Numbered from the stretch's first letter, positions 8,203 to 17,443 are shown. The stretch is 64,000 nucleotides of DNA from Ruegeria sp. YS9 (GCF_024628725.1 NZ_CP102409.1:1335001-1399000); one strand, 5' to 3'. Made by a program: numbers and translations. Notes: generated by a model from the sequence alone, not told the origin.

Positions 8203-8234
8203 AAAAAAGGACCGTTCTCGGGCAAGAACGGCCC
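8203..8234 (-). terminator. Terminator on the minus strand beyond sufT
   Basis: Stem CCGTTCT (8212-8218) / AGAACGG (8225-8231) with short flanking pairs. On the minus strand it is followed by six T residues (A run at 8203-8208 on the plus strand). It lies about 180 bases past the sufT stop and probably ends that transcript. Confidence 0.65.
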
Positions 8235-8405
8235 ATGTTCTTGAGCTGGGACGCGGGGGGCGGTCATGGCATACCCAGCCGATGGCACAGCAAACGCGAA
8301 TGCCACCGTCAGATGTTATCCGTCAGGAATGTGACAGGGACTGCATGATAAGGTGACGAAAATGCCAAAGTTTCGTGACAGTTGGCTGGGGCCTGTGCCG
8401 GATGG

Positions 8406-8768
8406 CTACATAAAGCCCAATTCCAGGCGCGCCTCATCTGACATCATCTCCATGCCCCAGGGCGGTTCCCAGGTCAGTTCGACATCAACTTCCTTGACGC
8501 CCGCAACAGGCTCAATGGCCTCGACAATCCAGCCGGGCATGTCGCCCGCGACCGGACATCCGGGTGCTGTCAGGGTCATGATGACCTTCACTGCGTTGTC
8601 CGGAGAAATGTCGATCGTATAGATCAGGCCCAGGTCATAGATGTTGACCGGAATTTCCGGATCGTAAACCGTGCGGCACGCTTCGACGACAGCCTCGTAA
8701 AGCGGGTGTTCAATCGTTGACGGCGCAATCAGCGGGGTGCCTTCAAACTGTTCGCTCGGGTGGGTCAT
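8406..8768 (-). CDS. sufT: SufT-type iron-sulfur maturation factor (MIP18/DUF59 family)
   Basis: A 120-residue protein of the DUF59/MIP18 family. It shows the signature YDPEIPVNIYDLGLIY (about 35-50), the conserved cysteine in TLTAPGCPVAGDMP (near 70) and the C-terminal VELTWEPPWGMEMMS segment seen in SufT proteins. Members help mature Fe-S proteins, often under high demand. The ATG follows GAGG. The gene appears alone, with the NfeD and SPFH genes upstream on the same strand and an IscA-type gene downstream. In many alphaproteobacteria sufT closes the suf operon, so its position here may be a relic of that arrangement. Confidence 0.88.
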   Translation of the reverse strand: MTHPSEQFEGTPLIAPSTIEHPLYEAVVEACRTVYDPEIPVNIYDLGLIYTIDISPDNAVKVIMTLTAPGCPVAGDMPGWIVEAIEPVAGVKEVDVELTWEPPWGMEMMSDEARLELGFM

Positions 8769-8862
8769 CTTTGCCTCGGGTCAGTTGCCTGAGTGATTAT
8801 ATAGGGAATACCTGCAACAGCGTCCAGTGGGGGAGTGACGCTCGGGTGAGCGTCACTGTGTC

Positions 8863-9141
8863 TTAGTCGTTGATGTCATGCGTGAAGGTTTTGACCTGAC
8901 CATGCGGCAAGGCAAACAGCCTGCGCAGGACAAGCCATGCGATCAACGAAAGAACTGCGAAGATCAGCGCGAGAACATGCAACGATACTGTCATGCCGGG
9001 GATGACCAGGATTAGACCGGTAATCGCGGCCCCGATCGCAAAGCCCAGAAAGATGAACCCGGGCAGAACGATTTCCAGGATCCCCAGAGCCAGCGCGGCC
9101 GCCAGCCAGATCCACCAGGTCAGCCAAAAGGGATCAGCCAT
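8863..9141 (-). CDS. Short NfeD-like membrane protein
   Basis: A 92-residue protein with two or three membrane helices (about 8-28, 32-50 and 55-72, with the motif EIVLPGFIFLGFAIGAAITG) and a short cytosolic tail. It matches the membrane part of NfeD proteins but lacks the full soluble OB-fold domain. Two adjacent ATG codons occur. The second (9141) is chosen because the excellent site AAAGGAGG lies six bases upstream; the first (9144) would leave only three bases. The gene overlaps or abuts the stop of the stomatin gene, so the two are coupled. NfeD proteins partner with SPFH proteins. Confidence 0.88.
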   Translation of the reverse strand: MADPFWLTWWIWLAAALALGILEIVLPGFIFLGFAIGAAITGLILVIPGMTVSLHVLALIFAVLSLIAWLVLRRLFALPHGQVKTFTHDIND

Positions 9142-10031
9142 CATCTACCTCCTTTGAGCATTTTGAACGCGTCACCAAAGGCTTCGAGTGCATTGGCAGG
9201 CACAACTATGGTCTGCTTGCCGGAACCGTTGCCCAGTGCATTAAGGGCCTCAACCTGCTTCAGCGCAACCTGATACTGTGCCGCTTCTATGCCATTGTCC
9301 TGAATTGCCTTGGCAACAACGCCGGTCGCATAAGCTTCGGCCTCGGCCTGAATGCGGCGGGCCTTGGCTGTTTGCTCGGCGGCATACAACTCGGCATCGG
9401 CCTGTAGCTCGACCGAGCGTTTCAGACCTTCGGCCTCGGTCACCTGCGCGCGGCGGGCGCGTTCTGCGTTCAGCTGTTGCAGCATGGCATCGCGGGTGGC
9501 CTGATCCAGATTCACATCCAGAATCTCGGCACGGGTCACTTCGATTCCCCAATCATCCACTGCGGTTTCAACGCTTTCCTGAATGCGTGAAATCAGTTGC
9601 GATCGGTTCGATTGTACTTCGTCGAGATCCATCTTGCCAATCTCGGCCCGGACAATGCCAGCAACGGTGGTTGCAATCGCACCATCAACATCGCGGATTC
9701 GATAGACTGTCTTTTCCGGCTCGAGAATACGGTAAAAGACTGAGGTGTCGATCTGCACCAGAACGTTGTCCTTGGTGATCGCGTCTTGCGTCGCGTTCGG
9801 TAACTGGCGTTCAAGGATCGAGATCTTGTGGCGGGCGACGTCCAGAAACGGAACAATGAAATTGATGCCGGGGCCAAGCACCGAATGCAGTCTTCCAAAC
9901 CGTTCAACCACATATTTTTCGGATTGCGGAACGATCTTGATGCCCTTGAAAATAACGATGACCACCAGCACGGCGGCCAGCAGGTAAATGATGTTTGACG
10001 AAAGCAGTCCGATGATCTGATCTTCGGTCAT
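9141..10031 (-). CDS. SPFH/stomatin family membrane protein (QmcA-like)
   Basis: A 296-residue protein with one N-terminal membrane segment (about 11-28), then the SPFH/Band 7 domain (IVPQSEKYVVERFGRLHSVL to about 190), then an Ala/Glu-rich coiled coil (about 190-250, with QLNAERARRAQVTEAEG) and a C-terminal GNGSGKQTIVVPANALEAF segment shared with QmcA. Such proteins form large oligomers that organise membrane domains and modulate membrane proteases. The partner NfeD gene follows with its ribosome site inside this gene's last codons. The start follows AGAGGACAGA. Confidence 0.93.
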   Translation of the reverse strand: MTEDQIIGLLSSNIIYLLAAVLVVIVIFKGIKIVPQSEKYVVERFGRLHSVLGPGINFIVPFLDVARHKISILERQLPNATQDAITKDNVLVQIDTSVFYRILEPEKTVYRIRDVDGAIATTVAGIVRAEIGKMDLDEVQSNRSQLISRIQESVETAVDDWGIEVTRAEILDVNLDQATRDAMLQQLNAERARRAQVTEAEGLKRSVELQADAELYAAEQTAKARRIQAEAEAYATGVVAKAIQDNGIEAAQYQVALKQVEALNALGNGSGKQTIVVPANALEAFGDAFKMLKGGR

Positions 10032-10206
10032 TCTGTCCTCTTTTTATTGTGTACTATGGTATACATATGGGAATTGAGTCGCGGGTTTTCAACTCTGGTA
10101 TGGAGGGAAAACCGCCAGATGCAAACGCCTCACTATGGGAATTCAGCATTGAGCTGAACTGCTGTGACTGCTTTGCATCCCGGCTTGTTTGCGGTATCGG
10201 GCGGGG
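10032..10206. other. Divergent intergenic region between the stomatin and nucleoside hydrolase genes
   Basis: This 175-base region should carry both promoters. An imperfect dyad TGTGTAC-TATG-GTATACA sits about 25 bases upstream of the stomatin ATG and could be an operator. No RNA or gene was seen. Confidence 0.4.
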
Positions 10207-11118
10207 ATGAAATTGATTATCGATACGGATCCCGGCATCGACGATGCCATGGCGATCGCCTATGCCGCCGCTGCGTCTGAATTTGACCTGATCGGCCTGA
10301 CCACGGTGTTCGGCAATACGCATGTTCAACAATCCAGCCGCAATGCCCGTTTCCTGCTGGACAAGCTGGGCCTGGACCTTCCTGTGGCAGAAGGTGCGCC
10401 TTTCCCGCTGGGGGCTGACATGCACGTCCCCTCGGACCATGTCCACGGCCCTGAAGGGTTTGGCGATCTGATCGAAATTCCCCAGATCGGACGGAACCAT
10501 GATCTTCCTGCCGCAGAGTTCCTGGCCGAGATGGCCCGGATGCACAAAAATGAATTGGTCGTGTGTGCGGTCGGACCACTGACCAACATTGCCAACGCCA
10601 TGCGATTGGACCCGGAATTTGCCGGTAATCTTGGCCGGTTGGTGATCATGGGCGGTGCCGTCTACTGCAAGGGCAACGTTACCGACCATGCAGAAGCCAA
10701 CATCTATCACGATGCGGTTGCCGCGGATGAGGTCTTTTCCTCTCCGCCCGAGACCGTGCTGGTTGGTTTGGACGTTACCCTGAAAACACTCTACGAGACC
10801 GCAGATTTCGAAGCCTTGGCGCAAAAATCGCCCGGCATGGGGTCTTTTCTGCGCGATATCTCTCGTTTTTACCTGAAATTCTATAAAGAAATCGGCGGAT
10901 TGGAAGGGTGCGGGCTGCATGATTCAACCGCCGTGATCGCCTGTTCGCACGGGGCCATGTTCGACATGGTCGAAACCGGGCTGCGTGTCGTGACGGAAGG
11001 CGACCGGATAGGTGCGACGCAACCTGACCCGGATCGTCCTGTGGTTCGTGTGTGTCGCGATGTGGATGGGGCAGGGGTCGTGCGTCTGTTTACCGAACGT
11101 GTTGCGTCCTTGCCCTGA
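10207..11118 (+). CDS. Inosine-uridine preferring nucleoside hydrolase family protein
   Basis: A 303-residue hydrolase of the IUNH family, which cleaves the N-glycosidic bond of ribonucleosides to give base and ribose. The calcium-binding DTDPGIDDAMA motif starts at residue 5. LTTVFGNTHV, the central VVCAVGPLTNIANAM and LVIMGGAV segments, and the late ...GLHDSTAV motif with the metal-binding Asp complete the active site. The ATG at 10207 directly precedes the conserved strand; an ATG six codons upstream is less likely. It lies 63 bases before tgt on the same strand. The substrate (purine or pyrimidine) cannot be told from sequence alone. Confidence 0.9.
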   Translation: MKLIIDTDPGIDDAMAIAYAAAASEFDLIGLTTVFGNTHVQQSSRNARFLLDKLGLDLPVAEGAPFPLGADMHVPSDHVHGPEGFGDLIEIPQIGRNHDLPAAEFLAEMARMHKNELVVCAVGPLTNIANAMRLDPEFAGNLGRLVIMGGAVYCKGNVTDHAEANIYHDAVAADEVFSSPPETVLVGLDVTLKTLYETADFEALAQKSPGMGSFLRDISRFYLKFYKEIGGLEGCGLHDSTAVIACSHGAMFDMVETGLRVVTEGDRIGATQPDPDRPVVRVCRDVDGAGVVRLFTERVASLP

Positions 11119-11181
11119 CGGGTTGCAAAGACCGATCGGATCGGGCAAATCCTGCCCGGTTCGGCGATCCGAGGCGATGAC

Positions 11182-12312
11182 ATGACCCAGCAATTCTCTT
11201 TCAAGCTCAAGTCCACAGACGGCAAGGCCCGTACCGGTGTTATAAGCACTCCGCGTGGCGAAGTGCGTACACCTGCCTTCATGCCAGTTGGCACTGCGGC
11301 GACGGTCAAGGCGATGATGCCCGAAAGCGTTCGGGCCACAGGGGCCGATATTCTGCTGGGCAACACCTATCATCTTATGCTGCGTCCCACGGCCGAACGC
11401 ATTGATCGTCTGGGCGGGTTGCACAAATTCATGAACTGGGACCGTCCCATTCTGACGGACTCGGGGGGGTTTCAGGTCATGTCATTGGCCGGTTTGCGCA
11501 AGCTGACCGAAAAGGGTGTGACCTTCAAATCCCATATCGATGGGTCGAAACACGAGCTAACGCCGGAACGGTCAATGGAGATTCAACGCCTTCTTGGCTC
11601 CGATATCGTGATGTGCTTCGACGAATGCCCTGCATTGCCTGCAAATCGCGACCGGATCGCCGAATCCATGCGTTTGTCGATGCGTTGGGCCGAGCGGTCC
11701 CGTGACGCATTCGGGGATCGCCCGGGGCATGCTCTGTTCGGTATCATGCAGGGTGGTCTTGAGCAGGACCTGCGGGAAGAAAGCGCCGAGGCGTTGAAGA
11801 GCATCGGTTTTGAAGGCTACGCCGTTGGCGGTCTGGCGGTGGGCGAGGGGCAGGAGGCCATGTTCGACTGTCTCGATTATGCGCCTGATTTCCTGCCCAT
11901 GGACAAGCCGCGTTACCTGATGGGCGTTGGCAAGCCGGATGATATAGTCGGAGCAGTGGCGCGCGGGATCGACATGATGGATTGCGTCTTGCCCTCCCGC
12001 TCGGGTCGTACAGGTCAGGTGTTCACCCGCTATGGCGTGGTGAACATCAAGAACGCGCGCCATGCGGACGATCCGCGCCCGCTGGATGAAAACTGTTCGT
12101 GCCCGGCCTGCGCGAATTACTCACGCGCCTATCTGCACCATGTGTTCCGCGCCAACGAGATGATCTCGGGTATGTTGCTGACCTGGCACAACCTTCATTA
12201 CTTTCAGGAAATCATGCAGGGGATGCGGGACGCGATCGCTGAGGGCACCTTTGATGCGTGGCAGGCCGCGTTCCATGCGCAACGCGCGCAGGGCGATATC
12301 GAGCCCCTGTAA
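11182..12312 (+). CDS. tgt: Queuine tRNA-ribosyltransferase
   Basis: A 376-residue tRNA-guanine transglycosylase. It exchanges guanine-34 for preQ1 in tRNAs with GUN anticodons. Visible features are the substrate pocket [10 protein letters not shown] near residue 93, MCFDECPA near 150, the nucleophile-bearing [14 protein letters not shown] segment near 266 and the zinc site [16 protein letters not shown] near 305. The length matches bacterial Tgt. The start follows GAGGCGATGAC. Two tRNA-Asp(GTC) genes, whose products are substrates of this enzyme, lie 5 kb downstream. Confidence 0.97.
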   Translation: MTQQFSFKLKSTDGKARTGVISTPRGEVRTPAFMPVGTAATVKAMMPESVRATGADILLGNTYHLMLRPTAERIDRLGGLHKFMNWDRPILTDSGGFQVMSLAGLRKLTEKGVTFKSHIDGSKHELTPERSMEIQRLLGSDIVMCFDECPALPANRDRIAESMRLSMRWAERSRDAFGDRPGHALFGIMQGGLEQDLREESAEALKSIGFEGYAVGGLAVGEGQEAMFDCLDYAPDFLPMDKPRYLMGVGKPDDIVGAVARGIDMMDCVLPSRSGRTGQVFTRYGVVNIKNARHADDPRPLDENCSCPACANYSRAYLHHVFRANEMISGMLLTWHNLHYFQEIMQGMRDAIAEGTFDAWQAAFHAQRAQGDIEPL

Positions 12313-12355
12313 CCTGCCCATTCGGGTGACATTTGCGTGGTTTTCCGGTATTCTG

Positions 12356-12381
12356 AAACAACTTTGTTCAAAGTTGTTTTT
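12356..12381 (+). terminator. Terminator after tgt
   Basis: An 11-base stem AAACAACTTTG / CAAAGTTGTTT with a two-base centre, running into a T tract. It lies 43 bases beyond the tgt stop and just before the small secreted-protein gene. AT-rich but a perfect repeat. Confidence 0.65.
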
Positions 12382-12404
12382 GTTTGTGGCTCGGAGAATT
12401 GTTG

Positions 12405-12812
12405 ATGTTCCGCCTTTTCCTCGGCGCAGTTGTTTTTTGCGCCACCCCTGCAATTTCAGACGTCTGGACTTTTGAAACCCCATCCGAAAACATTCAGTGT
12501 TCAGTGGGAGAAAGCGCGGATTCATCGGACATCCAGTGCACGATTATTGAAAAATACGGCCCGCCTGCGATGCCGCGCCCCGCGAATTGTCGAACTGACT
12601 GGGGGCATGATTTCCTGATGTTCGATACCGGCCCAGTGGAAATGCTGTGCCAGCCGCTGAACCGGAACCGGGACGGATTTGACCGTGCGGAATACGGTGT
12701 CACCGGTCGGTTCGGAGGATTCACCTGCGCCTCTTCCACGAAAGGTCTGGAATGTCGCAACCGGGACGGCCACGGGTTTTTTCTGTCTCGGGCGATGCAG
12801 CGGGTGTTCTGA
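12405..12812 (+). CDS. Small secreted cysteine-containing protein (possibly DUF6636)
   Basis: A 135-residue protein with a clear Sec signal peptide (MFRLFLGAVVFCATPAIS, cleaved near residue 18). The mature part begins VWTFETPSENIQCSVG and carries six more cysteines, at about 31, 44, 61, 83, 107 and 116, probably disulfide-bonded in the periplasm. The opening F.TPS.NIQC pattern recalls the DUF6636 family, but I cannot confirm this without a search. The ATG at 12405 is chosen because it begins the signal peptide; an upstream in-frame GTG (12384) would spoil it. It is probably monocistronic, with a terminator before it. Function unknown. Confidence 0.7.
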   Translation: MFRLFLGAVVFCATPAISDVWTFETPSENIQCSVGESADSSDIQCTIIEKYGPPAMPRPANCRTDWGHDFLMFDTGPVEMLCQPLNRNRDGFDRAEYGVTGRFGGFTCASSTKGLECRNRDGHGFFLSRAMQRVF

Positions 12813-12860
12813 CCCTGAATTTGCGCATTGCATATGCATGTCGCACTAATTTCGGTGGAT

Positions 12861-12875
12861 ATGTCCCCGGGACAT
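12861..12875. repeat. Perfect palindrome upstream of lon
   Basis: ATGTCCC-C-GGGACAT, seven-base arms around one base, 160 bases before the lon start. It could be an operator or part of the RNA end of the upstream gene. No T run follows. Confidence 0.4.
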
Positions 12876-12929
12876 CTTGCAGTCCCGAAAACCTCGGTTC
12901 ATGCTGCGACACATTACATGGCGGTAAGG

Positions 12930-12960
12930 TTGAAAAAGGGCGATGAGGCCCCACCTTTAT
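12930..12960 (+). promoter_or_regulatory. Candidate heat-shock (RpoH) promoter of lon
   Basis: TTGAAA at 12930-12935, a 13-base spacer, then CCCCACCTTTAT at 12949-12960. This matches the sigma-32 pattern of CTTGAAA, 11-16 bases, CCCCATnT closely. The start point would fall near 12967, giving a leader of about 70 bases to the lon ATG. Lon is a classical heat-shock gene, which supports the call. Confidence 0.55.
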
Positions 12961-13035
12961 CGTCCAAGACAGGAGATGGCCGGATGTTGCCTCGATGAGG
13001 GACAAGCGCCATCTTGCCAACGATAAGGATAGAGC

Positions 13036-15444
13036 ATGCAAGAGCCTCTGAACTCCTCATACCCCGTTCTGCCGCTGCGCGATATTGTGGTGTTCCCGCA
13101 TATGATCGTGCCGCTCTTCGTGGGCCGAGACAAATCCGTCCGCGCGCTGGAAGAGGTGATGCAGGACGACAAGCAAATTCTGTTGTCCAGCCAGATTGAT
13201 CCGGGCGTCGATGACCCGGATGAGGACGGTATTTACCGGTCCGGCGTCCTGGCCAATGTGCTGCAACTGCTGAAACTGCCCGACGGCACCGTCAAAGTGC
13301 TTGTCGAAGGACAGGCGCGCGTGCAGATCACCGAGTTTCTTGAAAACGATGAGTTTTTCGAAGCACGGGCGGAATATCTGACCGAGATACCGGGTGACGT
13401 CACCACGACTGAAGCCCTGTTGCGCACCGTCGCGGACGAGTTCGAACGCTATGCCAAGGTGCGCAAGAACATCCCTGAAGAAGCGCTGACGGCTGTGGGT
13501 GAAACCACCGAGCCTGCAAAACTGGCCGACCTTGTGTCGGGCCATCTGGGCATCGAGGTCGAACAAAAGCAGGATCTGCTGGAAACACTCAGCGTCAGCG
13601 AGCGGCTTGAAAAAGTCTATGGTCTGATGCAGGGCGAAATGTCGGTCTTGCAGGTTGAGAAAAAGATCAAGACCCGCGTCAAATCCCAGATGGAGAAGAC
13701 GCAGCGCGAGTATTATTTGAATGAGCAGATGAAGGCCATTCAGAAAGAGCTTGGCGATGGTGAGGACGGCGCGAATGAGATCGCCGAACTGGAAGCCAAG
13801 ATCGCCGAGACCAAGCTGTCGAAGGAAGCGCGCGAGAAGGCGGAAGGCGAGCTGAAGAAGCTCAAGAACATGTCGCCCATGTCGGCCGAAGCAACCGTGG
13901 TGCGCAATTATCTGGATTGGATTCTGTCTTTGCCGTGGGGCACCAAATCCCGCGTCAAAAAGGACTTGGCGCGCGCGCAGGACATTCTGGACGCCGATCA
14001 CTATGGCCTTGAGAAGGTCAAGGAGCGGATCGTTGAATATCTGGCCGTTCAGCAGCGTTCGAGAAAGCTGAAAGGCCCGATCATGTGCCTCGTGGGCCCT
14101 CCGGGCGTGGGTAAGACCTCGCTTGGTAAGTCCGTTGCGCGGGCGACCGGGCGCGAGTTCATTCGTATCAGCCTGGGTGGTGTGCGCGACGAATCCGAGA
14201 TCCGCGGCCACCGCCGGACCTATATCGGCTCGATGCCCGGCAAGATCATTCAGGCGCTGAAAAAGGCGAAAACCACGAACCCGCTCATTCTGCTCGATGA
14301 GATCGACAAGATGGGGCAGGATTTCCGTGGTGATCCGGCCTCGGCGATGCTGGAAGTGTTGGACCCGGAACAAAACAGCACGTTCATGGATCACTACCTT
14401 GAGGTCGAATATGACCTGTCCAATGTGATGTTCCTGACCACGTCCAACAGCTACAACATGCCAGGGCCACTGCTGGACCGGATGGAGATCCTTCCTCTGG
14501 CCGGCTATACCGAGGATGAAAAGCGCGAGATCGCCAAGCAGCACCTGATCGCCAAGCAGGTCAAAAACCACGGTCTGAAGGACAAGGAATTTGAACTGAC
14601 CGATGAGGCGCTGACCGCGATCATCCGGTTCTACACCCGCGAAGCCGGCGTGCGGAACCTCGAGCGTGAAATCGCCAAAGTGGCACGGAAGGCGCTGACC
14701 AAGATCATCAAGAAAGAGGCGGAAACCGTTACGGTCACGCCTGAGAACCTGGATGAGTTCCTGGGTGTGCCGAAATTCCGTTACGGTCTGGCCGAGCAGG
14801 ACGATCAGGTCGGTGTCGTGACCGGTTTGGCCTGGACCTCGGTGGGGGGCGATCTGCTGCATATCGAGGCGCTGAAGCTGCCCGGTAAGGGTCGGATGAA
14901 GACAACCGGCAAGCTGGGCGATGTGATGAAGGAATCCATCGATGCGGCATCGTCTTATGTGCGGTCGATTTCTCCGAAGATCGGAGTGAAGCCGCCGCAG
15001 TTCGACAAGATCGACATCCACGTGCACGTGCCCGATGGCGCAACGCCCAAGGATGGTCCGTCGGCTGGTCTGGCGATGGTGACTTCGATTGTCTCGGTTC
15101 TGACAGGTATTCCTGTTCGTAAAGACATCGCCATGACGGGCGAGGTCTCGTTGCGCGGGAACGCAATGCCAATTGGCGGCTTGAAAGAGAAACTGCTGGC
15201 TGCGTTGCGCGGTGGTATCAAGACGGTCCTGATCCCGGAAGAAAACGAAAAGGACCTGGCGGATATTCCGGACAATGTGAAGGAAGGCTTGAAGATCATC
15301 CCGGTCAAGCACGTCTCGGAGGTTCTTGAGCATTCTCTGGTTCGTACACCGGAACCGGTTGAATGGGACGAAGCAGCCGAGGAGGCCGCCGCAGCCGCCG
15401 CAGCCTCGTCAGAGGCGACGGGACCCTCGGCCACGGCACATTAA
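13036..15444 (+). CDS. lon: ATP-dependent protease Lon
   Basis: An 802-residue LonA protease. The N-terminal substrate domain begins YPVLPLRDIVVFPHMIVPLF. A coiled-coil linker follows (about 190-290). The AAA+ module has Walker A GPPGVGKT (354-361) and Walker B LILLDEIDKM. The protease domain has the Ser-Lys dyad at S676 (DGPSAG) and K719 (second lysine of GGLKEK), with the same 43-residue spacing as in E. coli. The C-terminus is an Ala/Glu-rich tail. It degrades misfolded and regulatory proteins in the cytosol. The ATG follows AAGGATAGAGC. A candidate RpoH promoter precedes it, and a strong two-way terminator follows. Confidence 0.98.
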   Translation: MQEPLNSSYPVLPLRDIVVFPHMIVPLFVGRDKSVRALEEVMQDDKQILLSSQIDPGVDDPDEDGIYRSGVLANVLQLLKLPDGTVKVLVEGQARVQITEFLENDEFFEARAEYLTEIPGDVTTTEALLRTVADEFERYAKVRKNIPEEALTAVGETTEPAKLADLVSGHLGIEVEQKQDLLETLSVSERLEKVYGLMQGEMSVLQVEKKIKTRVKSQMEKTQREYYLNEQMKAIQKELGDGEDGANEIAELEAKIAETKLSKEAREKAEGELKKLKNMSPMSAEATVVRNYLDWILSLPWGTKSRVKKDLARAQDILDADHYGLEKVKERIVEYLAVQQRSRKLKGPIMCLVGPPGVGKTSLGKSVARATGREFIRISLGGVRDESEIRGHRRTYIGSMPGKIIQALKKAKTTNPLILLDEIDKMGQDFRGDPASAMLEVLDPEQNSTFMDHYLEVEYDLSNVMFLTTSNSYNMPGPLLDRMEILPLAGYTEDEKREIAKQHLIAKQVKNHGLKDKEFELTDEALTAIIRFYTREAGVRNLEREIAKVARKALTKIIKKEAETVTVTPENLDEFLGVPKFRYGLAEQDDQVGVVTGLAWTSVGGDLLHIEALKLPGKGRMKTTGKLGDVMKESIDAASSYVRSISPKIGVKPPQFDKIDIHVHVPDGATPKDGPSAGLAMVTSIVSVLTGIPVRKDIAMTGEVSLRGNAMPIGGLKEKLLAALRGGIKTVLIPEENEKDLADIPDNVKEGLKIIPVKHVSEVLEHSLVRTPEPVEWDEAAEEAAAAAAASSEATGPSATAH

Positions 15445-15460
15445 GCAGATTGAGCGAATG

Positions 15461-15491
15461 AAAAAGGCGGGGCGAATGCTCTGCCTTTTTT
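15461..15491. terminator. Two-way terminator between lon and the permease gene
   Basis: AAAAAGGC with GGGGC, a GAAT loop, then GCTCT with GCCTTTTTT. The stem is about 13 pairs including G-T wobbles, with A and T runs on either side, so it can end transcripts on both strands. It touches the stop codon of the convergent permease gene. Confidence 0.8.
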
Positions 15492-17076
15492 ACAATCCAA
15501 TGACCGGTTGCTTTGGATCAAGTATTTCTTCTTCCGCTATGTATTCCTTGAACTTTTTAGGTGGCAGAGCCGAACGAACGGCAAGTACGAATATGATCGA
15601 CGAAAACAGGATGCAAAGCAGAAGGTCCCACCCAAACGGGATCTGCTTCAACGATCCGGCTCCGAATTGCCCAAGGAATGAGATCAACCCAAGACCGGAG
15701 AAATAAGGCACAAGCCACAGGGCCTCGGTAACGTCCATTTCGTCCAAACGTCCCCGGAATCGGATCAGCAACAGAATACTGCCGACAATCAGCGCGATGC
15801 CAAGCCGCCAGACCGTGTCCCATCCGCTCCAATAGACGATCAGCGTGGCGATGGCGAAAGCGGACAGCGCGACAAGACGCACGGCCGGTATTCGGATCGA
15901 TCTGGGATGATCTGGCAACAGGTTTCTCAGGCAAACCACGGCTATTGGCCCGACGGCAAATGACAAGACGATGGCTGCACCGTTCAGGGCAATGACGGTG
16001 GTAAAGGGTACTGTCAGCAGGAAAACCGTTCCGATCAGAAAGTTCAGCGCCAGCGCCCACAGCGGAACCCCGAATGACGACAATGTCTGCAACCGTCTGG
16101 GCAGGAAACCGTTTTTTGAAAGGGCGAGGGCGATACGGGCGTTCGACCCGGTTGCGACCAGCCCGTTGCCAAAGGGGCCTATCACGGATCCGACATTCAG
16201 CAAGCTCAGAAACCAGACCAGCCCGACAGACATGATGATGGCGTCCAGTGGTCCTTCGCCTCCAAAGCTCAACTGCGCCCATCCTTTGGACAGCATGGAT
16301 GGGTCCAGCGCACCGATGAAGGCCACTTGCAGACCAAGGTAGATGAAGGCGCAAAGAACAATCGACAACACCAATGCGGCCGGAATCGCGAACTTTGGAT
16401 TTCGAACTTCGCCAGCCATATCAACCACATGGCGAAAGCCAATGAATGAAAAAATAACGCCCCCGGTTGAAACGGCGGCCATGATACCCTGCGCGCCGTA
16501 GGGCGCAAACCCTTCCGGTTGCGTGAAGTTCTCGATGTTGAACCGGCTTGCGACAAGAAGAACGGACAGGACAACAGGGATGGCGATCTTGGCCCAGGTC
16601 AGCGCTGCATTGACGCGCGTGAAGAACTTGACCCCAAGCGCATTCACCGCGACGAACAGCAGCATGAAAACCAGCGCGACGAAAACACCCGCCCCGGTCA
16701 AGCCACCTGTCTCGGCCGTATGCAACCAAGGCGCATACGGCGCCAGGTATTTCAGCATGGCTTCGACTTCGATGGGTGCTGTGGTGTTGTAGCCGATCCA
16801 GGCAGTCCATCCCATGGCCATCGAAACGATGTTGCCATGCGAAAAATGTGGCACGCGCGCGATCCCTCCGGGAATGGGCAGCATGGCGGAAATCTCTGCG
16901 AAGGTGATGGCCAATATGAACATGGCAACCGCGCCGATTATCCACGAGATCGTGGCCGCAGGCCCGGCATGCTGAACCGCCAGAAGGGGGCCGAACAACC
17001 AGCCCGAACCGATGATTCCTCCGACTGAGATGAAGGTCAGTCCCAGTAGGCCGATGTCGCGCTTCAACCCCGTCAT
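15490..17076 (-). CDS. APC-superfamily amino acid permease
   Basis: A 528-residue inner-membrane transporter with about 12-14 hydrophobic segments. The N-terminal motif GLLGLTFISVGGIIGSGWLF (from about residue 9) is the unwound first helix that binds the amino group in APC transporters, and SEI-type FAEISAMLPIPGG follows. The middle GFRHVVDMAGEVRNPKFAIP is typical of the aspartate/glutamate permease-like branch. The charged C-terminal tail is cytosolic. The ATG at 17076 begins MTGLKRDIG; an upstream in-frame ATG would add 24 residues unlike the family. The substrate is not determined. A tRNA-Val gene lies upstream on the same strand. Confidence 0.88.
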   Translation of the reverse strand: MTGLKRDIGLLGLTFISVGGIIGSGWLFGPLLAVQHAGPAATISWIIGAVAMFILAITFAEISAMLPIPGGIARVPHFSHGNIVSMAMGWTAWIGYNTTAPIEVEAMLKYLAPYAPWLHTAETGGLTGAGVFVALVFMLLFVAVNALGVKFFTRVNAALTWAKIAIPVVLSVLLVASRFNIENFTQPEGFAPYGAQGIMAAVSTGGVIFSFIGFRHVVDMAGEVRNPKFAIPAALVLSIVLCAFIYLGLQVAFIGALDPSMLSKGWAQLSFGGEGPLDAIIMSVGLVWFLSLLNVGSVIGPFGNGLVATGSNARIALALSKNGFLPRRLQTLSSFGVPLWALALNFLIGTVFLLTVPFTTVIALNGAAIVLSFAVGPIAVVCLRNLLPDHPRSIRIPAVRLVALSAFAIATLIVYWSGWDTVWRLGIALIVGSILLLIRFRGRLDEMDVTEALWLVPYFSGLGLISFLGQFGAGSLKQIPFGWDLLLCILFSSIIFVLAVRSALPPKKFKEYIAEEEILDPKQPVIGL

Positions 17077-17188
17077 GGTGATCTCAGCCTTTGCGTGTGG
17101 CCTGTTGTCGGGCCAAATAGGGCACGATAGCCGCCGAACGCGCGACATGGCAAGCCCGCTGGTTCCAAGCGAAAATCCGAAAAGGGGG

Positions 17189-17263
17189 TGGTGGGTGATA
17201 AGAGATTTGAACTCCTGACATCTTCGATGTGAACGAAGCGCTCTACCACTGAGCTAATCACCC
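17189..17263 (-). tRNA. tRNA-Val (anticodon CAC)
   Basis: On the minus strand the acceptor GGGTGAT (from 17263) pairs with ATCACCC (17199-17193), followed by discriminator A and an encoded CCA (17191-17189). The D arm (AGCTCAGTGGTAGAGC), the anticodon stem CTTCG/CGAAG around loop TTCACAT, and the T arm with GTTCAAATC are all present. CAC reads the valine codon GTG. Confidence 0.95.
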
Positions 17264-17443
17264 ATGACACGCGGTCATATCTTCCCCGGGGGTGCGCTGC
17301 AAGCGAAATTGAACAATTCGCGAGGGCAAAAAACAGCGGGCAAACAAAAAACTGGATTCTGACAAAAAACTGCAAAACGCCGCTTGACGCTGCCCGACCG
17401 TGGCCATAATACACCCAAACGTTCAGCAATGAACATGCAGCGG

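Noticed and set aside
10045..10070. TGTGTAC-TATG-GTATACA dyad before the stomatin gene as a firm operator
   Set aside because: The arms are imperfect and no regulator is near, so it is noted but not claimed as a separate site.
13057..15333. 758-residue open frame antisense to lon
   Set aside because: It mirrors the lon codon pattern and is rich in His, Arg and Leu as expected for antisense frames in GC-rich genomes. Lon has all catalytic motifs.
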